Below are positions 16,966 to 25,168 of a stretch of 64,000 bases of DNA, piece after piece. The position numbers and the translations under genes are program-made. This DNA comes from Streptomyces marokkonensis (lineage in GTDB: Bacteria > Actinomycetota > Actinomycetes > Streptomycetales > Streptomycetaceae), in assembly GCF_008312835.1 (NCBI RefSeq), contig NZ_VSKS01000004.1, positions 186,001-250,000 on the forward strand. The letters are read 5' to 3'. Position 1 is the first letter of the stretch. Every line of letters begins with the position of its first letter. Below the pieces are notes generated by a model, which did no database searches, had not been told where the DNA came from, and worked only from the letters and a program-made list of their open reading frames with translations.

Positions 16966-17802
16966 ATGGTGAAGAGGCGCGAGCCCACGGCACGCCAGAT
17001 GCGACTGGCCACTGAACTGCGCAGGCTTCGTGAGGCGGCGGGCCTCAACTCCCGTCAGGCGGCCGCGCTGCTCGGTGTGGCCCCTGCCCAGATCACCCAT
17101 ATCGAGTCCGCACTCGCGGGCGTGAGCGAGCAGCGGCTCCGCCGCCTGGCATCCCACTATGCCTGTACGGACGAGGAGTTCATCGACGCCCTGGTCGCCA
17201 TGGCCGCCGACCGGACACACGGCTGGTGGGAGGAGTACCGGGGTTTCCTGCCCACATCGTTCCTGGACCTGTCCGAGCTGGAGTACCACGCCCGGTTCCT
17301 CCGGCATGTGGCCATCCTGTACGTGCCGGGCCTGCTCCAGACCGAGGACTACTCGCGTGCCGTCTTCTCGTCCAGGTTGCCGGAACTGACGAGTGCAGAA
17401 ATGGAGTTGCGCATCCAGCACCGCAAGGCGCGCCAGAAGTTCACCATCCCCTACGAAGCGGTGATCCATGAGGCGGCACTCCGGATCAGAGTCAGCGACC
17501 GTGCCACCGCAAGGGCCCAACTCGCCCGACTCCTTGAGCTCTCCGACGCGGACCACATCACCGTGCGAGTCATCCCCCTGGACCTGGACGGTTTCGCCAG
17601 AGCCTCCAGCACCATGACGTACGTCGGCGGTCCCCTGCCCAAGCTGGACACTGTGGTGCGCGACGCGCTCCACGGATCGGCCTTCATTGATTCCGAGGCC
17701 CAGCTCAACACCTATCGAACGAGTTTTCATAAGGTGGAGGCCGTGTCGCTCGACCCCGAACGGTCGCGTGACTTCATCCGCAGCCTGGCGAAGGAGCTGT
17801 AG
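16966..17802 (+). CDS. WhiJ-like XRE-family regulator with DUF5753 domain
   Basis: 278 residues from ATG 16966, with GAGGAG at 16951-16956; the open frame runs upstream to 16765 without support. HTH at about residues 14-70 (MRLATELRRLREAAGLNSRQ, AAALLGVAPAQITHIES). The rest is the DUF5753 region (WWEEYRGFLPTSFLDLSELE, YVPGLLQTEDYSRAVF, GFARASSTMTYV). This family includes WhiJ and influences development and antibiotic production. It is followed after 7 bp by a DUF397 gene, its usual partner. Confidence 0.93.
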   Translation: MVKRREPTARQMRLATELRRLREAAGLNSRQAAALLGVAPAQITHIESALAGVSEQRLRRLASHYACTDEEFIDALVAMAADRTHGWWEEYRGFLPTSFLDLSELEYHARFLRHVAILYVPGLLQTEDYSRAVFSSRLPELTSAEMELRIQHRKARQKFTIPYEAVIHEAALRIRVSDRATARAQLARLLELSDADHITVRVIPLDLDGFARASSTMTYVGGPLPKLDTVVRDALHGSAFIDSEAQLNTYRTSFHKVEAVSLDPERSRDFIRSLAKEL

Positions 17803-17809
17803 GAACCCC

Positions 17810-18019
17810 ATGGACAACTGGCGAAAGTCGTCCTACTCGGGTCCGGGCGACGGCAACGAGTGCGTCGAGATCGCGACCTCACCCACCCGCACAGCCGTCC
17901 GCGACTCCAAGGCCCCCGCCCGGGCCACCCTCACCTTCCCCGCCCCCGCGTTCGCCTGTTTCCTCGCGGGGCTGAAGGGGACCGGACCGGTGGGGACCGG
18001 CACGACGTCCTCCGTATGA
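17810..18019 (+). CDS. DUF397 protein
   Basis: 69 residues beginning MDNWRKSSYSGPGDGNECVE, then IATSP and VRDSK, the conserved N-terminal core of DUF397. Proteins of this family act with WhiJ-like DUF5753 regulators, probably by binding and modulating them. It directly follows the regulator and overlaps the lipoprotein start by 4 bp. The C-terminal tail PVGTGTTSSV is unusually extended. Confidence 0.92.
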   Translation: MDNWRKSSYSGPGDGNECVEIATSPTRTAVRDSKAPARATLTFPAPAFACFLAGLKGTGPVGTGTTSSV

Positions 18020-18534
18020 GGCCGCTGGCGGGTACCGCAGGCCCGTTGTCCCTGCTCCTGTCGGCCGTGGTCGCCGCCGGAACGCTGACCGGCTGCGCGC
18101 TGCAGGAACTCGCCGGGGACTGTGAGGGGACCGACGGCCGGGTCAAGGAGATGGCAGGGCTGGACATCCTCGGCTCCCGGCCCGCCGGGGCGACGGTCGC
18201 CCGCGGCTTCGAGGAGGTGGACGCCGGCTGCTGGGCGGACAGCGGCGACGTCTCGGTGTACGCCTCCCGGACCTACGCGTTCCCCGGAACTCCGGCCGAA
18301 GTGGCCGCGTACTACCGGACGACGGCGGTACGGGACGGATGGCAGCCGGACCCCGAAGCCGTGTCCGGCGACCTGTGCTTCGTCAAGGAGGGGATGGTCT
18401 TGCGGATCGTCTTCCTCACCGCCGAGGGCCTCGCGGAGGACGGTCACGGAAGCCGCCCCGACCTCACCACCGGGGCCGGTTACTCGGTCGAGGCCGACAC
18501 GGTCGTGAACAGCGGCGCGGAGGCGGGCTGCTAG
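18016..18534 (+). CDS. Putative lipoprotein of unknown function
   Basis: 172 residues from ATG 18016 (MRPLAGTAGPLSLLLSAVVA), overlapping the DUF397 stop (ATGA). The signal sequence ends in the lipobox LTGC, so the mature protein should start at Cys near residue 28 and be anchored outside the membrane. The mature part (AGATVARGFEEVDAGCWADS, FPGTPAEVAAYYRTTAVRDG) resembles small lipoproteins found in many actinobacteria, but I cannot name a function. Coupling to a DUF397 gene is notable. Confidence 0.85.
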   Translation: MRPLAGTAGPLSLLLSAVVAAGTLTGCALQELAGDCEGTDGRVKEMAGLDILGSRPAGATVARGFEEVDAGCWADSGDVSVYASRTYAFPGTPAEVAAYYRTTAVRDGWQPDPEAVSGDLCFVKEGMVLRIVFLTAEGLAEDGHGSRPDLTTGAGYSVEADTVVNSGAEAGC

Positions 18535-18568
18535 ATGACCGATCCGGTATGCAGAAAGGGTCTGTGGC

Positions 18569-19111
18569 ATGTCCAGTGACCGTCTCATGCGCATCCGCAG
18601 CGCCGAGTTCCAGGCCATGGCGGAGAGGGTCCTGCGGGTCACCGAGCTCACCTCCCGCCTGAACGTCCTGCCCTTCGAAGACGAAGCGGGCAAGGCGGAA
18701 CTGTTCGAGCAGATCCTCGGCAAGCCACTGCCGCCGAGAGTCACGGTCTATCCGCCCTTCTACACGGACCACGGCCTGAACCTCGACCTCGCCGAGCGCG
18801 TGTTCATCAATCAGAACTGCACGTTCCTGGACTATGCCGGTATCCGGCTCGGCGAGCGCGTGATGATCGGACCGAAGGTCACGTTCATCACGAGCGGTCA
18901 CCCGGTTGATCCCGAGGAGCGGCGGCTGTACCTCACCGGCGCACCCATCGACGTGGCGGAGAACGTGTGGATCGGTGCCGGTGCCACGATCCTGCCCGGC
19001 GTCAGCATCGGCCGTGACGCCGTGATTGCCGCCGGCGCGGTCGTGGCCGATGACGTTCCGCCGGCCAGCTTGGTGACCGGCAGCAAGGCAACCGTGCACC
19101 GAACGTGGTGA
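18569..19111 (+). CDS. Sugar O-acetyltransferase (maltose/galactoside acetyltransferase type)
   Basis: 180 residues. The N-terminal helical cap is followed by a left-handed beta-helix of hexapeptide repeats (VFINQNCTFLDYAGIRLGER, VWIGAGATILPGVSIGRDAV, IAAGAVVADDVP). The catalytic His is expected in ITSGHPVDPEERR. It transfers acetyl from CoA to a hydroxyl of a sugar. No neighbour points to a substrate. Confidence 0.92.
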   Translation: MSSDRLMRIRSAEFQAMAERVLRVTELTSRLNVLPFEDEAGKAELFEQILGKPLPPRVTVYPPFYTDHGLNLDLAERVFINQNCTFLDYAGIRLGERVMIGPKVTFITSGHPVDPEERRLYLTGAPIDVAENVWIGAGATILPGVSIGRDAVIAAGAVVADDVPPASLVTGSKATVHRTW

Positions 19112-19342
19112 CGGCCGTCCGGATCCACGCCGAGCCCCACCGCGGGCCTCGCTCCTCGACTCCACGAGGTTGATCACCCAGGCGCGCGGACAGGGTAGTG
19201 CGACGGCTGGTGGACCATCCGATTATTTCAGTCTTTGCCCTCTGTATCGCTCAAGGCCCGCTACGCTCGCGTGATTCACAAAAGCTGCGATGCGATGGAC
19301 TGTTGGGGGCCGTGCGCATCCGCTCAGCAGCCGGGGGGAACC

Positions 19343-20086
19343 GTGCCTGAACCAGATGGCGTGAGATCAAGTGGCAACGCATCGGGGGGAACGACGCCGG
19401 ACGGCGATGGCCCCGCAGGCGTGCCCGGCCCCGCGGACGGGGAGCGCGGTGGTCATCCGCGTCACCGCTCAGAACAGGTTCGAGCCGCTGCGTTGACCGC
19501 GACGGCAACGGTTCTCGCGGCAGCGATCACCGCAGGAGTCGCCATCCTGACCAACACCGTCCGCGTCGATGTGGGTGCACCCGAACCCACGCCCACGGTG
19601 ACGGTCACCGAAACCAAGCAGGCGAGATCGTCGTCCGAACCCACAACGGAGCCGACGACAGGCGATCCCGTCGATGACGTCGTGCCGGCCCAGGACTCCG
19701 TCCTCCGCTCCGGTGAGGGAATCGACATGGTGGCGGACACCAGCCTCGATCTCGATTCGGACGCCCCCAACTGGGACGCCAGGACCTTCACCCACAAGGG
19801 AGCGGACCTCTACCTGGACCCGAACAGGTTCATCGGAGGGCTGGACGCTCCCCGGCTGATCGTGACGACGGGAAAGGAGCGCTCCCCGGCGACGTGCAAC
19901 GCACAGACGGCGCTGGTGGGGACGATCAAGTGGGACGACCTGAGGTCGGGTGTCACGGCCTGTGTGGTGACGTCGGAGCGGCGCTGGGCCTGGGTCGAAG
20001 TGCGAACGTATGCCCCCGATCCCTTGAAGCTCACCGTGGACGTGGTCGTCTGGAATGCGGTGGCCTCCACGCCTGATGAGACGTGA
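19343..20086 (+). CDS. Hypothetical single-pass membrane protein
   Basis: 247 residues from GTG 19343, preceded by a GGGGGGA ribosome-binding site; the frame is open from 19235 but that part looks non-coding. A Gly/Pro/Asp-rich cytoplasmic N-terminus (about 1-50) precedes one membrane helix (AAALTATATVLAAAITAGVAIL), a Thr/Glu-rich linker (TPTVTVTETKQARSSSEPTT) and a globular C-terminal domain (about 115-247) with two cysteines (TCNAQTAL, TACVV). I do not recognise the domain. The 230 bp before it show no gene. Confidence 0.8.
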   Translation: MPEPDGVRSSGNASGGTTPDGDGPAGVPGPADGERGGHPRHRSEQVRAAALTATATVLAAAITAGVAILTNTVRVDVGAPEPTPTVTVTETKQARSSSEPTTEPTTGDPVDDVVPAQDSVLRSGEGIDMVADTSLDLDSDAPNWDARTFTHKGADLYLDPNRFIGGLDAPRLIVTTGKERSPATCNAQTALVGTIKWDDLRSGVTACVVTSERRWAWVEVRTYAPDPLKLTVDVVVWNAVASTPDET

Positions 20087-20114
20087 CCCGAGAGCGCGGG
20101 TACGGTGGTGGGCG

Positions 20115-20642
20115 ATGGGCAGCCGCAGCGAGAACCGGCCGAGCACTGACGCTCCGACAGTCGGGGACTGGCGGACGGATCGGATCGGGACCGCGTTGCG
20201 GGGCGAGAACCCGACCGTGATGCGCCGGTTGACGTCGGGGTTCGCGGTAATCGGGGATGTGCAGTTCCTGCCGGGCTACTCGGTTCTGCTCGTGGACGAA
20301 CCGGGTGTGCAGCGGCTGTCCGACCTTCCGAGGGCGAAGCGGCTGTCGTTCCTGTCCGACATGGACCACCTCGGTGAAGCGGTCGAGCGTGCCTGTCGGC
20401 GACTGGACCCGGCTTTCCGCCGGGTCAACCTGGAGATCCTGGGGAACACGGACCCGTTCCTGCACGCGCATGTCTGGCCGCGGTTCGAGTGGGAGCCGGC
20501 CGACGTGGTGGGTGCTCCGGTATGGCTCTATCCGCCTGAGCGGTGGAGCGACGAGCAGGTCCGACTCGGTCCGCGGCACGACGTGCTGCGGGACGCGATC
20601 GGCAGGGAGCTGGACCAGCTCCGTGCGCCATTGCGCCACTGA
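20115..20642 (+). CDS. HIT-family protein (diadenosine tetraphosphate hydrolase-like)
   Basis: 175 residues from ATG 20115. The HIT-like motif is DPFLHAHVWPRFEWEP; the third position of the classical HxHxH triad is Trp here rather than His, so hydrolase activity is uncertain. The preceding segment (LVDEPGVQRLSDLPRAKRLS) fits the HIT fold. It lies 28 bp after the membrane protein and could be cotranscribed with it. Confidence 0.82.
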   Translation: MGSRSENRPSTDAPTVGDWRTDRIGTALRGENPTVMRRLTSGFAVIGDVQFLPGYSVLLVDEPGVQRLSDLPRAKRLSFLSDMDHLGEAVERACRRLDPAFRRVNLEILGNTDPFLHAHVWPRFEWEPADVVGAPVWLYPPERWSDEQVRLGPRHDVLRDAIGRELDQLRAPLRH

Positions 20643-20775
20643 CCAGGACGCAACCCCGCTCAGCACTCGCGGCGCCACAGCTCCAACCCGGAAAGCCGGT
20701 CCCCTGATGACCACGGCCGGGTGAGCAGGGAATCGGGCCTGCCGCCCTGTCACACCGCACCGGTACGGTCGGATC

Positions 20776-23046
20776 ATGTCCAACCAGCCATCCGCGGCCC
20801 CCGGTGAACGCCGACTCGCCACGCTCGAAGGCGTGCTGGAGCGCATCACGTACGCCAACGAGGAGAACGGCTACACGGTCGCCCGGGTCGACACCGGCCG
20901 CGGCGCCGGCGATCTGCTCACCGTCGTCGGCGCGCTGCTCGGGGCCCAGGTGGGGGAGTCCCTGCGGATGGAGGGGCGCTGGGGGTCGCACCCGCAGTAC
21001 GGGAAGCAGTTCCACGTCGAGAACTACACGACCGTCCTGCCCGCCACGGTGCAGGGCATCCGCCGTTACCTGGGCTCCGGACTGGTCAAGGGCATCGGCC
21101 CGGTCTTCGCCGACCGCATCACGCAGCACTTCGGCGTCGACACCCTCACGGTCATCGAGGAGGAGCCCAAGCGCCTCATCGAGGTCCCCGGTCTCGGCCC
21201 CAAGCGGACCAAGAAGATCGCCGACGCCTGGGAGGAACAGAAGGCGATCAAGGAGGTCATGCTCTTCCTCCAGACCGTCGAGGTGTCCACCTCCATCGCC
21301 GTGCGCATCTACAAGAAGTACGGCGACGCGTCGATCTCCGTCGTGAAGAACCAGCCCTACCGGCTCGCCGCCGACGTCTGGGGCATCGGCTTCCTCACCG
21401 CCGACAAGATCGCCCAGTCCGTCGGCATCCCGCACGACAGCCCCGACCGCGTGAAGGCCGGACTGCAGTACGCGCTGTCGCAGGCCACCGACCAGGGGCA
21501 CTGCTATCTCCCCGAGGAGAAGCTGATCGCCGATGCGGTCAAGCTGCTCCAGGTGGACACCGGACTGGTGATCGAGTGCCTCGCCGAGCTGGCCGCCGAG
21601 CCGGAGGACCCCGGAGAGGACCCCGGCGTCGTCCGCGAGAAGGTCCCCGACCCGCAGGGCGGCGACCCGGTCACCGCCGTCTACCTCGTCCCCTTCCACC
21701 GCGCCGAGGTCGCCCTCTCCGCTCAGCTGCTGCGGCTCCTGCGCACCGACGAGGACCGGATGCCGGCCTTCCGGGACGTGGCCTGGGACAAGGCGCTCGG
21801 CTGGCTCCGCAGCCGCACCGGCACCGACCTCGCCCCCGAGCAGGAGGCGGCGGTCCGGCTCGCGCTCACCGAGAAGGTCGCCGTCCTCACCGGCGGACCG
21901 GGGTGCGGCAAGTCGTTCACCGTGCGGTCCATCGTGGAGCTGGCCCGTGCCAGGAAGGCCAAGGTGGTGCTCGCCGCCCCCACCGGCCGCGCCGCCAAGC
22001 GGCTCGCCGAGCTGACCGGGGCCGAGGCCTCCACCGTCCACCGCCTGCTGGAGCTCAAGCCCGGCGGCGACGCCGCCTACGACCGGGACCGCCCGCTCGA
22101 CGCCGACCTGGTGGTGGTCGACGAGGCGTCCATGCTGGACCTGCTGCTCGCGAACAAGCTGGTCAAGGCGGTTCCCCCGGGTGCCCACCTGCTCTTCGTC
22201 GGCGACGTCGACCAGCTGCCCAGCGTCGGCGCGGGGGAGGTCCTGAGGGACCTGCTCGCCGCCGGCGGCCCCGTCCCGGCCGTCCGGCTCACCCGCGTGT
22301 TCCGCCAGGCCCAGCAGTCCGGCGTGGTGACCAACGCCCACCGGATCAACGCCGGGCAGCACCCCGTCACCGACGGCATGAAGGACTTCTTCCTCTTCGT
22401 CGAGGACGACACCGAGGAGGCCGGCCGCCTCACCGTGGACGTCGCGGCCCGCCGCATCCCGGCGAAGTTCGGCCTCGACCCGCGCCGTGACGTGCAGGTG
22501 CTCGCCCCCATGCACCGGGGCCCGGCAGGTGCGGGCACGCTCAACGGGCTGCTCCAGCAGGCCGTCACCCCCGGGCGCCCCGATCTCGCCGAGAAGCGGT
22601 TCGGCGGCCGGGTCTTCCGCGTCGGCGACAAGGTGACCCAGATCCGGAACAATTACGAGAAGGGGGAGAACGGAGTCTTCAACGGCACCGTGGGCGTGGT
22701 CACCTCGCTCGACCCGGTCGACCAGCGCCTGACGGTGCTGACCGACGAGGACGAGGAGGTGCCGTACGACTTCGACGAGCTGGACGAGCTGGCGCACGCC
22801 TACGCCGTGACCATCCACCGTTCCCAGGGCAGCGAGTACCCGGCGGTCGTCATCCCCGTGACCACGGGCGCCTGGATGATGCTCCAGCGCAACCTGCTCT
22901 ACACGGCGGTCACCCGGGCCAAGCGGCTGGTCGTCCTCGTGGGCTCCCGCAAGGCGATCGGGCAGGCGGTGCGCACGGTGTCGGCGGGCCGCCGGTGCAC
23001 GGCACTGGACTTCCGCCTCGCCGGTTCCCGCCTCTCAGGGGCGTGA
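20776..23046 (+). CDS. recD2: RecD2-like ATP-dependent DNA helicase
   Basis: 756 residues. The N-terminal OB-like and helix-hairpin-helix part (about 1-200, including GSGLVKGIGPVFADRITQHF and IEVPGLGPKRTKKIADAW) precedes an SF1B helicase core: Walker A LTGGPGCGKSFT at about residue 370, Walker B LVVVDEASMLDL, motif III GDVDQLPSVGAG, and motif VI YAVTIHRSQGSEYPAVV with LYTAVTRAKRL. RecD2 is a 5'-3' helicase acting outside RecBCD in repair and replication. The gene ends in its own hairpin. Confidence 0.93.
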   Translation: MSNQPSAAPGERRLATLEGVLERITYANEENGYTVARVDTGRGAGDLLTVVGALLGAQVGESLRMEGRWGSHPQYGKQFHVENYTTVLPATVQGIRRYLGSGLVKGIGPVFADRITQHFGVDTLTVIEEEPKRLIEVPGLGPKRTKKIADAWEEQKAIKEVMLFLQTVEVSTSIAVRIYKKYGDASISVVKNQPYRLAADVWGIGFLTADKIAQSVGIPHDSPDRVKAGLQYALSQATDQGHCYLPEEKLIADAVKLLQVDTGLVIECLAELAAEPEDPGEDPGVVREKVPDPQGGDPVTAVYLVPFHRAEVALSAQLLRLLRTDEDRMPAFRDVAWDKALGWLRSRTGTDLAPEQEAAVRLALTEKVAVLTGGPGCGKSFTVRSIVELARARKAKVVLAAPTGRAAKRLAELTGAEASTVHRLLELKPGGDAAYDRDRPLDADLVVVDEASMLDLLLANKLVKAVPPGAHLLFVGDVDQLPSVGAGEVLRDLLAAGGPVPAVRLTRVFRQAQQSGVVTNAHRINAGQHPVTDGMKDFFLFVEDDTEEAGRLTVDVAARRIPAKFGLDPRRDVQVLAPMHRGPAGAGTLNGLLQQAVTPGRPDLAEKRFGGRVFRVGDKVTQIRNNYEKGENGVFNGTVGVVTSLDPVDQRLTVLTDEDEEVPYDFDELDELAHAYAVTIHRSQGSEYPAVVIPVTTGAWMMLQRNLLYTAVTRAKRLVVLVGSRKAIGQAVRTVSAGRRCTALDFRLAGSRLSGA

Positions 23047-23069
23047 CGGACCGCTGTGAGCGGTCCGTC
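23045..23069. terminator. Terminator of the RecD-like helicase gene
   Basis: An 11-bp perfect stem (23045-23055 with 23059-23069) with a GTG loop, overlapping the stop codon and followed by CCAAAAAATG. The next 200 bp hold the AT-rich citrate synthase promoter region, including the palindrome TGATCGATCA at 23079-23088. Confidence 0.75.
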
Positions 23070-23278
23070 ACCAAAAAATGATCGATCAAATGAGTCACGA
23101 AGGTCACAGAGGCCTTCCGGATCGCGAACACAAGGGGCAGGATGGGCAAGTTGGCGGCACTCAGTGCCGCCAATAGGCCCGATGGTCGACCCCGAGTGCA
23201 CTCTCCTGAGCCGAGTGGGGGATGGTAGAGACAGTCAGGGCACCTCGAAGATGAGGCACAACGTCGGTGAGGGAAGAC

Positions 23279-24568
23279 GTGAGCGACAACTCTGTAGTAC
23301 TGCGGTACGACGGCAGCGAGTACACCTACCCGGTGATCGACAGTACTGTCGGTGACAAGGGCTTCGACATCGGAAAGCTCCGCGCCCAGACCGGTCTGGT
23401 GACGCTGGACAGCGGCTACGGCAACACCGCCGCCTATAAATCCGCGGTCACCTATCTCGACGGCGAGGCCGGCATCCTCCGGTACCGCGGCTACCCGATC
23501 GAGCAGCTGGCCGAGCGCTCCACCTTCCTGGAGGTCGCCTACCTGCTGATCAACGGCGAGCTGCCGACCGTCGACCAGCTGGCGGGGTTCAAGGACGAGA
23601 TCACGCAGCACACCCTGCTGCACGAGGACGTCAAGAACTTCTACCGGGGCTTCCCGCGCGACGCCCACCCGATGGCCATGCTGTCGTCGGTCGTCTCGGC
23701 GCTGTCCACCTTCTACCAGGACAGCCACAACCCGTTCGACGAGCAGCAGCGCAACCTCTCCACCATCCGTCTGCTCGCCAAGCTCCCGACGATCGCGGCC
23801 TACGCCTACAAGAAGTCGGTCGGTCACCCGTTCGTCTACCCGCGCAACGACCTCGGCTACGTCGAGAACTTCCTGCGCATGACGTTCTCGGTTCCCGCGC
23901 AGGAGTACGACCTCGATCCGACCGTCGTCTCCGCCCTCGACAAGCTGCTGATCCTGCACGCGGACCACGAGCAGAACTGCTCGACCTCCACGGTCCGCCT
24001 CGTCGGCTCCTCCCAGGCGAACATGTTCGCCTCGATCTCCGCCGGTATCAACGCCCTGTGGGGTCCGCTGCACGGCGGTGCCAACCAGTCGGTGCTGGAG
24101 ATGCTGGAGGGCATCCGCGACTCCGGCGGCGACGTCGACTCCTTCATCCGCAAGGTGAAGAACAAGGAGGACGGCGTCCGGCTGATGGGCTTCGGCCACC
24201 GGGTCTACAAGAACTTCGACCCGCGCGCCAAGATCATCAAGGCTGCCGCGCACGACGTGCTGTCCGCGCTCGGCAAGTCCGACGAGCTGCTGGACATCGC
24301 GCTGAAGCTGGAGGAGCACGCGCTCTCCGACGACTACTTCGTCTCGCGCAGCCTCTACCCCAACGTCGACTTCTACACCGGCCTGATCTACCGGGCCATG
24401 GGCTTCCCGACCGAGATGTTCACGGTCCTGTTCGCCCTCGGCCGCCTGCCGGGCTGGATCGCCCAGTGGCACGAGATGATCAAGGAGCCGGGCTCCCGCA
24501 TCGGCCGCCCGCGCCAGATCTACACGGGCGTCGTCGAGCGCGACTTCGTCCCGGTCGAGGAGCGCTGA
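23279..24568 (+). CDS. citA: Citrate synthase
   Basis: 429 residues from GTG 23279 with GAGGGAAG just upstream; an in-frame GTG at 23267 is less well placed. Sequence is full-length type II-like citrate synthase: YRGYPIEQLAERSTFLEVAY, LSTFYQDSHNP, VLEMLEGIRDSGGDVD and the active-site segments LHADHEQNCSTSTVR, GPLHGGANQS, MGFGHRVYKNFDPRA and YPNVDFYTG. It condenses acetyl-CoA and oxaloacetate at the entry to the TCA cycle. It stands alone between terminators. Confidence 0.97.
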   Translation: MSDNSVVLRYDGSEYTYPVIDSTVGDKGFDIGKLRAQTGLVTLDSGYGNTAAYKSAVTYLDGEAGILRYRGYPIEQLAERSTFLEVAYLLINGELPTVDQLAGFKDEITQHTLLHEDVKNFYRGFPRDAHPMAMLSSVVSALSTFYQDSHNPFDEQQRNLSTIRLLAKLPTIAAYAYKKSVGHPFVYPRNDLGYVENFLRMTFSVPAQEYDLDPTVVSALDKLLILHADHEQNCSTSTVRLVGSSQANMFASISAGINALWGPLHGGANQSVLEMLEGIRDSGGDVDSFIRKVKNKEDGVRLMGFGHRVYKNFDPRAKIIKAAAHDVLSALGKSDELLDIALKLEEHALSDDYFVSRSLYPNVDFYTGLIYRAMGFPTEMFTVLFALGRLPGWIAQWHEMIKEPGSRIGRPRQIYTGVVERDFVPVEER

Positions 24569-24596
24569 CCTCCGCTCCGGGCCGCGAACGCATCGG

Positions 24597-24628
24597 GCCC
24601 CGCACACGCCGACGGCTGTGTGCGGGGC
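24597..24628. terminator. Terminator of citrate synthase gene
   Basis: GCCCCGCACAC (24597-24607) pairs with GTGTGCGGGGC (24618-24628), followed by TTCGTCGTC. The stem starts 29 bp after the stop. Confidence 0.85.
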
Positions 24629-24660
24629 TTCGTCGTCGAACACGCGTGCCAAAACACGCG

Positions 24661-24723
24661 CATGGAAAAGGCGCCCCGGCCGCCGGTCCCCCCACGGGCC
24701 GACGAACCAGGGCGCCTTCCATG
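24661..24723. repeat. Second long inverted repeat after citA
   Basis: CATGGAAAAGGCGCCC pairs with GGGCGCCTTCCATG across a 33-nt spacer, with a two-base bulge. It could be a back-up terminator or a stable structured RNA element. Confidence 0.5.
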
Positions 24724-25168
24724 TCCCGGTGCGGATTCCCCCCACGGGATCCGGCCGGGCGCCTGTGAGGACAGCGCCTGAATCGCTGTATGAGTACGGA
24801 CGGACCTGAACCCGCCGCACTCGTCGGTGTGCGGTCTGCCGGGACAGCGCACGGTCGGGAGGGCCGCTCAAAGCTTCCCGCTGGTACGTGCCCCGGCAAC
24901 GCAATCTCTGGGAAAGTCCCCCAAGACATCCCCAGCTGTCAGGAAGCGCCCCCCAAGACGCTGCCCGACATCGCCAACTTAGACCTTCGAACCCCTTCGA
25001 TGGTTACGTTCAGATCACTGTGATCTGCGTCTCTTGCATAAGTCCTCAAGCTACGCAAGAGTCCGCAAACCGCTCACGGGACTCAAGCGTAGAGAAGATG
25101 CGCGAGCCTTGTGAAGAGCTTATGTGAGGGTCGTACCGGACTCCAGGGGTGCACCCCAACTTGAGACC
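24724..25168. other. Gene-free stretch with inverted repeats
   Basis: Between the citA hairpins and the copA stop no convincing gene is present; the short open frames have no ribosome-binding site or expected codon bias. The stretch is less GC-rich than its surroundings from about 24960 on. It contains a perfect 17-bp dyad CAGATCACTGTGATCTG (25011-25027) and a 7-bp inverted repeat CTCTTGC/GCAAGAG (25031-25061). Nothing visible is transcribed from it with confidence. Confidence 0.55.

Noticed and set aside
16964-17802. Extended N-terminus of the WhiJ-like regulator from 16765
   Set aside because: The extra 67 residues have no regulator homology and cover the divergent promoter region; ATG 16966 has a clear ribosome-binding site.
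20425-22818. 797-codon minus-strand frame opposite the RecD-like helicase
   Set aside because: Antisense shadow; no ribosome-binding site and no recognisable domain.
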